DNA of 64,000 nt from Burkholderia ubonensis (GTDB lineage Bacteria > Pseudomonadota > Gammaproteobacteria > Burkholderiales > Burkholderiaceae): assembly GCF_001718695.1 (NCBI RefSeq), contig NZ_CP013420.1, forward strand, positions 1,674,001 through 1,738,000, in the 5' to 3' direction. The notes under the pieces are model-generated. The model saw nothing but the letters and a program-made list of their open reading frames with translations, made no database searches and was not told the DNA's origin. Positions 27,653-37,191 of this stretch are shown here, piece after piece. The position numbers were made by a program, and so were the translations under genes. The stretch's first letter is position 1; every line of letters begins with the position of its first letter.

Positions 27653-28519
27653 ATGTCCAGCAACGCCCCTCCGATCGTCCTTACCTTCGGCTTGTCCGAT
27701 CCCACCGGCGGCTCCGGCCTCCAAGCCGATCTGATGACCCTGGCGAGCATGGGCTGTCACGGCGTGTCCGTCCTGACGGGCTACACCGTGCGCGACTCGG
27801 CTGCCTGCGACGAGGTGACGGGCCTCGATCCCGACGTCGTCGCCGCGCAGGCGCGCATGCTGCTCGAGGACATGCCGGTCGCCGCGTTCAAGATCGGCGC
27901 GACCACGCGCGCGGAAGTCGTGAGCGCGATCGCCGAGGTCGTCGCCGACTATGACGGCGTGCCGCTCGTGCTTGCGCCCGATTTCACGCTCGACGACGAG
28001 CACGTGCTTGCCGCCGACGACCTGCGCGAATCGATTGCCGACCTGCTTGCGCCGCAGACGACGCTGCTGGTCGCCGACCATGCGACGCTGATCGCGCTCG
28101 CGCAGCCGGACGGCGACGCGGAAGCGCCGAATCTCGATGCCGCGCTGGCGCATCTGCTGTCGCAGGGCTGCGAGTACATCCTCGCGTCCGAAGCCGGCTC
28201 GCACCGGCTCGTCAATACGCTGTACGGCGAGGAAGGCCAGATCCGCGAAGACATGTGGGACCGCACGCCGCACCGGCTGATGGGCCTCACCGATACGCTC
28301 GGCGCGGCGATCGCGGCGCTGCTCGCGAACGGGCAGGAACCGCCCGAAGCGGTGCGCGAGGCGCAGGAATACCTGTACCAGGCCGTGCGCGACGCGTTCC
28401 GGCCGGGCATGGGCGCGTATCTGCCGGACCGGTTCTTCTGGGCGCGCAGCAACGAGGAAACCGACACGCCGCGCGCGACGAAGGTCGAGCCGGTGCCGAG
28501 GACGTCGCATCGGCATTGA
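27653..28519 (+). CDS. thiD: Hydroxymethylpyrimidine/phosphomethylpyrimidine kinase
   Basis: The 288-residue ribokinase-fold enzyme phosphorylates HMP and HMP-P in thiamin synthesis. The N-terminus has IVLTFGLSDPTGGSGLQADLMTLASMGCHGVSVLTGYTVRDS, matching ThiD. The usual C-terminal GTGCT-like anion-hole region is replaced by LTDTLGAAIAALLANG, a divergent form that keeps the position of the glycines. That divergence is seen in beta-proteobacterial copies, so the enzyme is probably active. The ATG at 27653 is preferred over an in-frame ATG at 27560. Confidence 0.85.
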   Translation: MSSNAPPIVLTFGLSDPTGGSGLQADLMTLASMGCHGVSVLTGYTVRDSAACDEVTGLDPDVVAAQARMLLEDMPVAAFKIGATTRAEVVSAIAEVVADYDGVPLVLAPDFTLDDEHVLAADDLRESIADLLAPQTTLLVADHATLIALAQPDGDAEAPNLDAALAHLLSQGCEYILASEAGSHRLVNTLYGEEGQIREDMWDRTPHRLMGLTDTLGAAIAALLANGQEPPEAVREAQEYLYQAVRDAFRPGMGAYLPDRFFWARSNEETDTPRATKVEPVPRTSHRH

Positions 28520-28581
28520 CGGACGCTTTCGCGGCAGCCCGCTGCCGCGAAGATGCGAAGGCGCGAAGGCCTGACGCAAAC

Positions 28582-28615
28582 AAAAAAAGACCCGCATCGC
28601 TGCGGGTCTTTTTTT
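28582..28615. terminator. Bidirectional terminator between thiD and groEL
   Basis: A perfect stem (gacccgca/tgcgggtc) with loop tcgc is flanked by seven A on the left and seven T on the right. It lies between the thiD stop at 28519 and the groEL stop at 28666 and can serve both convergent genes. Confidence 0.9.
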
Positions 28616-28665
28616 GGCTGGAACGCGCGTCGCCGCGCGTTCCGGACACCATCGACCGAAGTCGA

Positions 28666-30309
<1,644 letters not shown>

Positions 30310-30352
30310 CTAACTCCTTGGATTCTTGGGAATATGTACCGTTGGTGGACGC

Positions 30353-30646
30353 TTACTTGGCGTTGACCACGGCCATGATGTCTTCTTCGCGCATCACCAG
30401 CAGTTCCTGGCCGTCGACCTTGACGGTCTGGCCAGCGTACTTGCCGAACAGGACGCGATCGCCGACCTTCACGTCGAGCGCGATCGGCGCGCCCTTGTCG
30501 TCGCGCTTGCCCGGGCCGATGGCCAGGACTTCGCCTTGATCCGGCTTCTCAGCGGCGGCGTCGGGGATCACGATGCCCGAGGCGGTCTTGGTTTCCTGAT
30601 CGAGGCGCTTGACGATCACGCGATCGTGCAAAGGACGAAGGTTCAT
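30353..30646 (-). CDS. groS: Co-chaperonin GroES
   Basis: The 97-residue lid of the GroEL chamber begins [15 protein letters not shown], with the mobile loop [18 protein letters not shown] and a [13 protein letters not shown] end. The ATG at 30646 is chosen because GAGGAG lies five bases upstream. A GTG two codons earlier is also open. It is the first gene of groES-groEL. Confidence 0.98.
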   Translation of the reverse strand: MNLRPLHDRVIVKRLDQETKTASGIVIPDAAAEKPDQGEVLAIGPGKRDDKGAPIALDVKVGDRVLFGKYAGQTVKVDGQELLVMREEDIMAVVNAK

Positions 30647-30718
30647 ATTCACTCCTCTCTTGACTGAGATTGAAGAACGCTTGGGAATCTGCCCGGCGGG
30701 ACGCCCGGCAGAAAATTG

Positions 30719-30745
30719 TTAGCACTCTCGTGCAGCGAGTGCTAA
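30719..30745. promoter_or_regulatory. CIRCE operator (HrcA site) upstream of groES
   Basis: The inverted repeat TTAGCACTC-N9-GAGTGCTAA is an exact match to the CIRCE consensus. It overlaps the right edge of the -10 box of the predicted groES promoter and covers the expected transcription start. HrcA binding there should repress groESL until heat stress. Confidence 0.96.
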
Positions 30746-30773
30746 TTATATGGACGGGTTTTGACAAATTCAA
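30745..30773 (-). promoter_or_regulatory. groES-groEL promoter
   Basis: Read on the minus strand, TTGAAT (30773-30768) and TATAAT (30750-30745) are 17 bases apart, a good vegetative sigma-70 promoter. The -35 box is preceded by C (CTTGAA), and a GTCCATAT overlaps the -10 region. A weak sigma-32-like promoter could therefore be superimposed; that second reading is tentative. Confidence 0.85.
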
Positions 30774-31019
30774 GAAGGGGAGCAGGAGGATTTTTCAGCG
30801 GCACGAAAGCGGTGGAATTGCGGTCGAAGAAGGCACCAAATCGTTTCAAAACAAGGAGATAGGTGTCGCTTCGAGGCATCGAAGCGCCGCTGCCCTACGG
30901 GATTTCCCGATCGTTGCACCAATTTGACACGTGGCCGGCAGCAAGTTCCGCGAACATCGCACGGCGCCGAGAATCCAGCCGGCACGCCGGGCGGCGACCG
31001 GGCGACCGGTGCGGCGCCG
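30774..31019. other. Gap between the groES promoter and the SRPBCC gene
   Basis: Apart from the promoter and CIRCE at its left edge, this stretch of about 250 bases shows no gene or obvious regulatory repeat. It separates the end of the ECF operon from the groES promoter. Confidence 0.5.
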
Positions 31020-31529
31020 TTACATATCCGGACAGCCGGCGACCGGCCGGAACGTCCGGCCGTCGGTCTCGACGGTGGTGCCGAGCCGCTGCGCGAGCCC
31101 GCGCGCGCCTTCGCGCATCACGACGTCGTGATTCCATTTGAACAGCGGACGGGCCAGCGGCGCGAGCCAGTTCATCCAGCGCACGTGCGTGCGGATGTGC
31201 CAGTCGTAGCGAACGACCGTGCGTTCGGCATCGCCGGCGAACGACCAGCGGCCGTCGCCCTCGACCGCGCCGCTCGCGCGGCCTTCGAGCACGCGCATCG
31301 GCTCGACGCGCAGCACGCGCATGTCGAAGCTCAGCCGGTACGGCAGCGCGCCCTTCCATGTGTACCGGTGCAGCGCGCCGACGCCGTGCGGGTCGCCGCA
31401 CTCGACCTCGACGGTCCGCTCCGCCCCCTTCCACCAGTCCGGCCACATGTCGGCCTGGTAGATCGCGTTCCAGACCGCCGCCAACGGCGCGTCCACCCGC
31501 CACGTCGTCGAGAACCGGTACTCAGCCAT
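31020..31529 (-). CDS. SRPBCC-fold (polyketide cyclase/START-like) protein
   Basis: The 169-residue protein begins YRFSTTWRVDAPLAAVWNAIYQADMWPDWWKG, the standard opening of the SRPBCC ligand-binding fold. A WSFAGDAERTVVRYDWHIRTHVRWMNWL sheet and a C-terminal helix follow. No catalytic residue can be assigned, and it probably binds a hydrophobic ligand. The ATG at 31529 lies 24 bases past the LolA-like gene, in the same transcript as the ECF sigma gene. Longer starts overlap that neighbour. Confidence 0.8.
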   Translation of the reverse strand: MAEYRFSTTWRVDAPLAAVWNAIYQADMWPDWWKGAERTVEVECGDPHGVGALHRYTWKGALPYRLSFDMRVLRVEPMRVLEGRASGAVEGDGRWSFAGDAERTVVRYDWHIRTHVRWMNWLAPLARPLFKWNHDVVMREGARGLAQRLGTTVETDGRTFRPVAGCPDM

Positions 31530-31552
31530 GCCGCCTCCGGCACGAAGCGGAA

Positions 31553-32185
31553 TCAGGGCGCGAAAAAGCGGGCGGGAAACGCGACGTCGATCTCGACGTC
31601 GTCGAGCGTGACGGTCTCGAGCGGCCGGTCGTCGCCATCCGCGAAGCTGACCACCTTCAGCGGAAAGCCGTCCTCGGCGTCGAGCCACAGCTGGTAGCGA
31701 TGCACGCCCGCCACCGCATGCGCGGGCGCGCCGGTGACGGTGACGCGCAGCGCGGTCCGGCCGCCGACCGGCTCCTCGCCCTGCAGCACGGTCACGCCGC
31801 CTTCCTGCAGCGCGCGCACGTTGCGCAGCAGCTCGCCGACATCGGACTGGTCGACCCGGTGGCCGCTCGGGTCGCGCACGAGCGGATTGGTCGGCGCCAG
31901 CGACAGCGCCGGCGGCAGATGCGCGCCGAACGGCCGCACCCGCACCTTGCCGTCGCCCGGATCGTATGCGAGCACGGCGCCGTGATGCGGCGACACGAAG
32001 TCCATCCGGACGAAACCGGGTTTGAGGTACGCGTAATGGATTTCGGCATGCTCGCCGCTGCGCGCCGACGAGCGGATCGTCGCCCGATACGAGTGAACCT
32101 GCTCGAAATGGGCGTGCGCGACGGTTACGGGATCGGCTGTCATGCTTGCTCCTATCAGGCTCGCGGCCAGCAGCGCGGCGATCAC
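31553..32185 (-). CDS. LolA/DUF1571-like exported protein
   Basis: The 210-residue protein has a short hydrophobic leader (VIAALLAASLIGAS) from a GTG start that overlaps the cupredoxin stop as GTGA. The body, with AHFEQVHSYRATIRSSARSG, YLKPGFVRMDFVSPHHGAVLAYDPGDGKV and LWLDAEDGFPLKVVSFADGD, has the beta-rich pattern of LolA-like/DUF1571 periplasmic proteins that bind lipids or lipoproteins. The leader is short, so export is likely but not certain. It sits between the cupredoxin and the SRPBCC genes. Confidence 0.72.
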   Translation of the reverse strand: MIAALLAASLIGASMTADPVTVAHAHFEQVHSYRATIRSSARSGEHAEIHYAYLKPGFVRMDFVSPHHGAVLAYDPGDGKVRVRPFGAHLPPALSLAPTNPLVRDPSGHRVDQSDVGELLRNVRALQEGGVTVLQGEEPVGGRTALRVTVTGAPAHAVAGVHRYQLWLDAEDGFPLKVVSFADGDDRPLETVTLDDVEIDVAFPARFFAP

Positions 32186-32601
32186 GGCGCCCCCTCGACC
32201 TCCAGCACGCCCTCCATGCCGCGGTCGCGGTGGCTCTTGAAGAACAGCAGCCGATGCGTGCAATAGTAGGCGAAGCGGCCCGCCTGCGTCGGCGTGAAGC
32301 GGAAGGTCCTCGGCGTGGTCGACAACTCGGTGCGCACCGCGATGCCGGCCTGCGGCGCGTCTATTTCGAAACTGTGCGGCACGACGCCCGGCTCGGCCGA
32401 TACGGTCAGCTCGACCGGTACGTCGGCGCGCACGATCACCAGCGCCGGGCGGAAGAAGTAGCTGCCGCCGACGATCGCGACCCGCTGCACGCCGTCGGCA
32501 TCGACCGGCACGCGCGTCGGCACCGTTGCATCAGCGCGAGCAAGCGCGGTGCCTGCCGCGAGCGCGCCAGCCGTCAACAGCTTCAGGATCTTCGGATTCA
32601 T
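32182..32601 (-). CDS. Periplasmic cupredoxin (plastocyanin-like)
   Basis: The 139-residue protein has a signal peptide (MNPKILKLLTAGALAAGTALARA). A cupredoxin fold follows with the copper ligands expected of the family: His in VPHSFEID, Cys in FAYYCTHRLLFF, then His in KSHRDRGM and the Met beside it. It may carry electrons or bind copper in the periplasm. The ATG at 32601 has GGAG eight bases upstream. It lies 31 bases downstream of the anti-sigma gene and overlaps the LolA-like gene by 4 bases. Confidence 0.83.
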   Translation of the reverse strand: MNPKILKLLTAGALAAGTALARADATVPTRVPVDADGVQRVAIVGGSYFFRPALVIVRADVPVELTVSAEPGVVPHSFEIDAPQAGIAVRTELSTTPRTFRFTPTQAGRFAYYCTHRLLFFKSHRDRGMEGVLEVEGAP

Positions 32602-32632
32602 CGTCTGCTCCATGCCGCCGCACGGTGGGCGG

Positions 32633-33427
32633 TCATCCCTTCCACGCGTCGGTCGAGCCGCCGAGCGCGCCGCACGCTTCCATCGCGATCTCGCGCAGCC
32701 GGCGTTCGTCGCCATCGCCGGACAGCGCGTAACCGATGCCGCGATCCGACCAGAAATACGTATGGCGACCTTGCGACGACAGCGCGCGCGGCGCGAGACG
32801 CCGCGCGTCGTACGCGGTCATGTAAAGCGTCACGCGTGCGCCGTCGGCACGCTGATACATCAGCTGCGCGGCCGGGCCGGCGTCGCCCGGCAGCAGCCGC
32901 CCGCCGATCAGCGTGTAGCCATATTCGGCGAGCGACGGCGCGCGCACCGGCCGCCCGAGCCGCGCGGACAGCCAGCCGGTCAGGCGCGCCGCATCGCCGG
33001 CATCGTGCGCGCCGACTTCGACCGGATGGTCGCGGTCGAGCGCGTACACCGCGTACGCGATGTCCGCGCGCGCGGCAAACGCGGGAGCTGCGCCGAACGC
33101 CGTCCAGCCGGCATGCAGCGCGAGGCCGAGCAGCAGCCCGGCCGCAAGCCCGGCGAATGCGTACGCGGCCGCGTGCCGGCGCGACGCGCGGCGCTGCACG
33201 AACAGCACCGGCGCGGCGCCGGGCAGCGGGAACAGCGCCTGCAGCGCGGCGCGCTGCGCGCGGTAATGCGCGAACCGGTCGGCCGACTGCGGATCGGACC
33301 GCAGCCGCTCGAGCACCTCGCGGCGCTCCGGCCCGGACAGTTCGCCATCGAGCAATGCCGACAGCAGCTGGGCCGATGCGGTTTCGTCCGCATCGTGCGA
33401 AGGTGTGCGCGGTTCGTCGTCCATCAT
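32633..33427 (-). CDS. Membrane-anchored anti-sigma factor
   Basis: The 264-residue protein has an N-terminal anti-sigma-like domain (LLSALLDGELSGPERREVLERL). One transmembrane helix follows near residues 88-111 (AYAFAGLAAGLLLGLAL), and the rest is a periplasmic sensor part with GRHTYFWSDRGIGYALSGDGDE. The HxxxCxxC zinc motif of ZAS proteins is absent; the second helix reads FAHYRAQRAAL. The start ATG overlaps the sigma stop, so the two are translationally coupled. Confidence 0.85.
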   Translation of the reverse strand: MMDDEPRTPSHDADETASAQLLSALLDGELSGPERREVLERLRSDPQSADRFAHYRAQRAALQALFPLPGAAPVLFVQRRASRRHAAAYAFAGLAAGLLLGLALHAGWTAFGAAPAFAARADIAYAVYALDRDHPVEVGAHDAGDAARLTGWLSARLGRPVRAPSLAEYGYTLIGGRLLPGDAGPAAQLMYQRADGARVTLYMTAYDARRLAPRALSSQGRHTYFWSDRGIGYALSGDGDERRLREIAMEACGALGGSTDAWKG

Positions 33428-33939
33428 GTCTTCCCGATCACCCGTAGTGCGGCCGTGCCGTGCGTCGGCGGCTCGCCGGACAGCAGCGCGCGCATGTGCT
33501 CGCGCGCCCGCGCCAGCCGCGACATCACGGTGCCCACCGGCACCGCCAGCACCTGCGCGGCCTCCTGGTAGCTCAGCTCCTCGAGCGCCACCAGCAGCAG
33601 CACCTCGCGCTGCTCGACGGGCAGCCGGTACAGCGCGCGCTGCACGTCGCGCAGCAACAGCCCGCTGATCTCGCCCGCGGGCGCGGCCATCGTCTGCCAG
33701 GGCGCGGTCGCGTCATCCACCGCGATCTCGCGCCGCGCGCGCAGCTGGTCGATGAAACGGTGACGCAGCAGCGTCAGCAGCCATGCGCGCAGGTTGCCGT
33801 CGACGCGCGGCGGCTTGTTCAGCGCGCGTTCGAGCGTGTCCTGCACGAGATCGTCGGCCCAGGCCGGGTCGCCCGTCAGCGCACGCGCGTACCGCGTCAG
33901 GCGCGGCAGCCACACCAGCAAGTCCGATTCGTAGCTCAT
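33424..33939 (-). CDS. ECF-family RNA polymerase sigma factor
   Basis: The 171-residue protein has region 2 (ALTGDPAWADDLVQDTLERAL, then LRAWLLTLLRHRFIDQLRARR) and region 4 (LPVEQREVLLLVALEELSYQEAAQVLAVPVGTVMSRLARAREHM). It directs polymerase to a small regulon, often including its own operon. It is coupled to the anti-sigma gene by a stop-start overlap. The small secreted-repeat gene lies 49 bases upstream. Confidence 0.93.
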   Translation of the reverse strand: MSYESDLLVWLPRLTRYARALTGDPAWADDLVQDTLERALNKPPRVDGNLRAWLLTLLRHRFIDQLRARREIAVDDATAPWQTMAAPAGEISGLLLRDVQRALYRLPVEQREVLLLVALEELSYQEAAQVLAVPVGTVMSRLARAREHMRALLSGEPPTHGTAALRVIGKT

Positions 33940-33988
33940 CCGGACGCCTCGCGCATCGCGCGTCGCGCGCCGTCAGGCCGTCGCTCGC

Positions 33989-34348
33989 TCAGGGACGCGC
34001 AACGTGCCACATGCCGCCCATCCCGTCGCCGCCCGCTTCGCCCGGCTTGCCGTCCATCTTCCACCGGTACAGCGGACGGCCGCGATATGCCCATTGCTTG
34101 CTGCCGTCGTCGCGCGCGACGAGGGTGAGCGGGCCTGCTGCGTGGTCGTAGCCGTCGGCGAGCGCGGGCGGCCAGTTCGCCACGCAGGCGCCCGTGCACG
34201 TGCTCTTGCCCGGCGCGTCGTGATCGAACGCGTACAGCGTCATCCGGTCTTCGTCGACCAGCTTCCCGCCGCTGACCTGCGGCAGCTCCGCGGCGGCCGG
34301 GCGTGCAATCGCGGCGGTCAGCGCGAGCGCAACCATCATCGTCTTCAT
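33989..34348 (-). CDS. COG4315-type secreted repeat protein
   Basis: The 119-residue protein has a signal peptide (MKTMMVALALTAAIARPAAA). It carries the two motifs of the secreted-repeat family (PF03640): MTLYAFDHDAPGKSTCTGACVANWPPALAD with a Cys pair, and KQWAYRGRPLYRWKMDGKPGEAGGDGMGG. The function is unknown; members are often found beside ECF sigma factors. It is the first gene of the set that runs down to 31020. A GGAGAACGGC ribosome site precedes the ATG. Confidence 0.88.
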   Translation of the reverse strand: MKTMMVALALTAAIARPAAAELPQVSGGKLVDEDRMTLYAFDHDAPGKSTCTGACVANWPPALADGYDHAAGPLTLVARDDGSKQWAYRGRPLYRWKMDGKPGEAGGDGMGGMWHVARP

Positions 34349-34554
34349 TGCCGTTCTCCTTTGCGTGGCATCGCGGCACGGTGCGGCCCGACGGGACGCT
34401 CGGCATGGTGCCGACCATTATCCCGCCGTGCGTGTGCGCTGCGACTCGGTATGTAAACGAATGAGCGTGGGTGGTTATTCCGCGCGGCCGCTCCACTGCA
34501 GCGGGCGCGCATCGGCTATTGGTGAGATGAGAAACGGGCGCGATGCAAAAGAAA

Positions 34555-34584
34555 ACGCGGCATGACGTTGAAGTCATGCCGCGT
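34555..34584 (-). terminator. Terminator of the repeat-protein gene
   Basis: A perfect 12-bp stem (acgcggcatgac and its complement) with a 6-base loop is followed, on the minus strand, by TTTTCTTTTG. It lies 57 bases past the stop of the 615-aa gene and upstream of the COG4315 gene. Confidence 0.85.
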
Positions 34585-34640
34585 CGTGTGACGCATTGCG
34601 CGCGGCGAGCGATGCGCCGCCGCCGCGCGCTGTGCGGTGG

Positions 34641-36488
34641 TTACCTCGGCAAGGCGGCCGTTACTGCCTGGAGGAGCGTCGACACCGGCGCGAGCGGGTT
34701 GTTCGCCGAACCGTTGCCCGAGTGCGGCGTGACCGACAGGCCCGGCGTGGAGCCCAGCGCGGTGCCCACCGTCGTGCCGGCCGCGTTGACGACCGTCGCC
34801 GTCGCATTGCCCGTGGTCGACACCAGCGAGCCGACCGCGCCTGCCGTGCTGCCCCCGGCGCTGGCGCCTGAGCCGAGCAAGCCGCCGCCGGCCGCGGCGG
34901 CAGAACCGGCCGCACCGGTCAACGCACCCGCGGCCTGCCCGAGTGCCGCCGGGCCGTTCGCGAGCGCGCCCGTCACCGAGCCGAGTGCGCCGGTCAGCGC
35001 GCCGGCCGGGTTGTTGCCGCCGGTCAGACCGCCGACGAGGTTCGTGATCGGCGCGATCGGGTTGCCGCCGCCAGCGCCCGCGAGCGTGCCGACGACCTGA
35101 TTCACGACGCCCTGCACCGGCGCCAACGGGTTCGTGCCGCCGAGGTTGCCCAAGGCGCCGGTGACCGTGCCGAGTGCGTTGGTCAGCGCACCGGCCGGGT
35201 TGCTGCCGCCGAGCGTGCCGACGACCTGGTTCACGACGCCTTGCACCGGCGCCAGCGGGCTCGTGCTGCCGAGGTTACCCAAGGCGCCGGTGACCGTACC
35301 GAGTGCGCCGGTCAGCGCGCCCGCGGCGTTGCCGCCGGTCGGCAGCGCGTTCTGCAAGCCGTTGACGAGGTTCGTGATCGGCGCGATCGGGTTGCTGCCG
35401 CCAGCGCCGGACAGCGTGCCGACGACCTGATTGACGACGCCCTGCACCGGTGCCAGCGGGTTCGTGCTGCCGAGATTGCCCAAGGCGCCGGTGACCGTAC
35501 CGAGTGCGCCGGTCAGCGCGCCCGCGGCGTTGCCGCCGGTCGGCAGCGCGTTCTGCAAGCCGTTGACGAGGTTCGTGATCGGCGCGATCGGGTTGCTGCC
35601 GCCAGCGCCGGACAACGAGCCGACGACCTGATTGACGACGCCCTGCACCGGCGCCAGCGGGCTCGTGCTGCCGAGGTTGCCGAGCGCGCCGGTCACCGAG
35701 TTCACCGCATTCGTCAGCGCTTCGGCCGGATTGCCGTTGCCGAGCGTGCCCGCCACCTGCGTGACGGCGCCCTGCACCGGCGCGAGCGGGTTCGAGGCGC
35801 CACCCAGGTTGCCCAGCGCACCCGTGATCGTGTTGACGCCGTTGCCCAGCGCGCCGGCCGGATTGCCGCTGCCGAGCGTGCCGGTGACCTGATCGATGAC
35901 GTTCTGGACAGGGGCAAGGGGATTCGCGCCGCCGACGTTGCCGAGTGCGCCGGTCAATGCGCCGGCCGGGTTACCGCCACCAGCGTTGCCCAATGCGCCG
36001 GTCACCGTGCCGAGTGCTCCGGTCAATGCGCCGGCCGGGTTACCGCTGCCAACGTTACCCAATGCACCCGTCACTTGACCGACCGCGCCCTGCACCGCCG
36101 CCAACGGATTCGCGCCGCCCCCGACACTCCCCAACGCGCCCGTCACCTGATTCACCACGCCCTGCACCGGCGCGAGCGGCGTCACCGTGCCGCCGCTGCC
36201 CCCCAGCGCGCCCGGCAACCCATTCACCACCCCCGACAACGCCTGCGCCGGATTGCCGAGCGACGTCTGAAGCGCGCCGGCCCCGCCCGTCGTCACGGTC
36301 ACCGAGCCCAGCGGCGACGTGCCGGTCGCGGCCAGCCCGACCGACACGTTGTTCGTCGGCGGATTCACGATCACTTGCGGAATCGGCAGCGCATCGAGCG
36401 CCGCCGCCATCGCCGAACCGGAAGCCAGCACCCCGAACACCGTCGCGACCGACAGCGCCACACCCGTCAAATTAATGTTTTGTCCCAT
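34641..36488 (-). CDS. Large secreted Ala/Gly-rich repeat protein
   Basis: The 615-residue protein has a signal peptide ending ASGSAMA near residue 29. The body is built from imperfect repeats of the blocks NPLAPVQGVVNQV(V/T)G, NPAGALTGALGTVTGALG and NPIAPITNLVNGLQNALP. The longest units are 67 residues; two lie head to tail and are almost identical in DNA. Charged residues are scarce and no cysteine is evident. The C-terminus again has NPLAPVSTLLQAVTAALPR. It is probably exported and may form a surface or matrix layer; the function is unknown. The gene is monocistronic with a strong terminator, and its upstream region is unusually A/T-rich. Confidence 0.75.
   Translation of the reverse strand: MGQNINLTGVALSVATVFGVLASGSAMAAALDALPIPQVIVNPPTNNVSVGLAATGTSPLGSVTVTTGGAGALQTSLGNPAQALSGVVNGLPGALGGSGGTVTPLAPVQGVVNQVTGALGSVGGGANPLAAVQGAVGQVTGALGNVGSGNPAGALTGALGTVTGALGNAGGGNPAGALTGALGNVGGANPLAPVQNVIDQVTGTLGSGNPAGALGNGVNTITGALGNLGGASNPLAPVQGAVTQVAGTLGNGNPAEALTNAVNSVTGALGNLGSTSPLAPVQGVVNQVVGSLSGAGGSNPIAPITNLVNGLQNALPTGGNAAGALTGALGTVTGALGNLGSTNPLAPVQGVVNQVVGTLSGAGGSNPIAPITNLVNGLQNALPTGGNAAGALTGALGTVTGALGNLGSTSPLAPVQGVVNQVVGTLGGSNPAGALTNALGTVTGALGNLGGTNPLAPVQGVVNQVVGTLAGAGGGNPIAPITNLVGGLTGGNNPAGALTGALGSVTGALANGPAALGQAAGALTGAAGSAAAAGGGLLGSGASAGGSTAGAVGSLVSTTGNATATVVNAAGTTVGTALGSTPGLSVTPHSGNGSANNPLAPVSTLLQAVTAALPR
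35232..35633. repeat. Two tandem 201-bp coding repeats
   Basis: Two almost identical copies of a 201-base unit lie in tandem inside the repeat-protein gene. For example, the segment beginning ggcgccggtgaccgtaccga starts at 35283 and again at 35484. The period is an exact multiple of three (67 codons), so copy-number change would keep the frame. Diverged shorter units flank them on both sides. Confidence 0.85.
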
Positions 36489-36585
36489 CTTTGTTTACCC
36501 CATCTCGGTTGGCACTACGTTGATAAAGCATGGGGACGGATTGCACGAAGCATGCCACCCTAATAAAACGGTTCGACTCGGCTAT

Positions 36586-36602
36586 TTATTGCGACGCAAT
36601 AA
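36586..36602. promoter_or_regulatory. Perfect palindrome, possible operator
   Basis: TTATTGCG-A-CGCAATAA is a perfect 8-bp inverted repeat around one base, about 100 bases upstream of the repeat-protein start. The short spacing suits a dimeric helix-turn-helix regulator better than a terminator. No regulator can be named. Confidence 0.45.
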
Positions 36603-36791
36603 CGGATTTATATGGATCTATAGGGAAAAGGACGGCGCATTTCCATCGACTCGTCAGACGAAAGAGCATCGAGGACTGCGGATGTAACGTAACGTTTTCG
36701 AGGCCGCAGGTAACGTGTTCCGGTACATTCGCGCACATTGCAGCCATTCGTCGCCACGCCTTCGATACCCGTATGGACCGCCCATCCCTTT

Positions 36792-36815
36792 TGCATTTCA
36801 TTTCGATGAAATGCA
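36792..36815. promoter_or_regulatory. 10-bp inverted repeat with ttcg loop
   Basis: The arms tgcatttcat and atgaaatgca are exact complements around ttcg, within an A/T-rich tract. It can form a stable tetraloop hairpin on the plus strand or act as an operator. It lies about 300 bases upstream of the repeat-protein start, read on the minus strand, and has no adjacent gene end to terminate. Confidence 0.45.
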
Positions 36816-37191
36816 TTTAAAAATCGTCGGGATTTATTATTTTCTTATCGGTGATTTCTTTCCGATCAATTACGCAGACCATTGCGATCGACATAGTTTT
36901 CGCCACTACGTATAGTCGAATGAAAAACTGTGAAAACCGCTCGCACAGCGGCCGTCACATCGTGCCCGGCCGCAGTCAACCGAAGCCCACAGGCCGATAC
37001 GAATGCGGGTCGATATCGTCGGCGCGCCGGTCATCATCTCGGCGAGCCACCGGCCGCTCTCGCGCGAACAGCCGCGCGGATGAGCCGCCCGTCTGCGCAG
37101 GCTAGATACAATGGCGCAACCGCCGCGGCGCCGGTGCCAGCGCGCGCGAACGCGCCGCCCGCGCCCCCGCTCACCCGAGAGTGCGATCCCG

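Larger units (their letters stand above)
36489..37191. other. A/T-rich intergenic region with palindromes
   Basis: About 700 bases lie between the repeat-protein gene and the divergent YheO-type regulator. The part from about 36530 to 36930 is much richer in A/T than its surroundings. Two perfect inverted repeats stand out at 36586-36602 and 36792-36815 (listed separately). No protein-coding signal was credible on either strand. Promoters for both flanking genes should lie here. Confidence 0.6.

Noticed and set aside
34900..36300. CRISPR-like regular repeats
   Set aside because: The repeats are in-frame coding units of a secreted protein with 67-residue periodicity, not short repeats with unique spacers.
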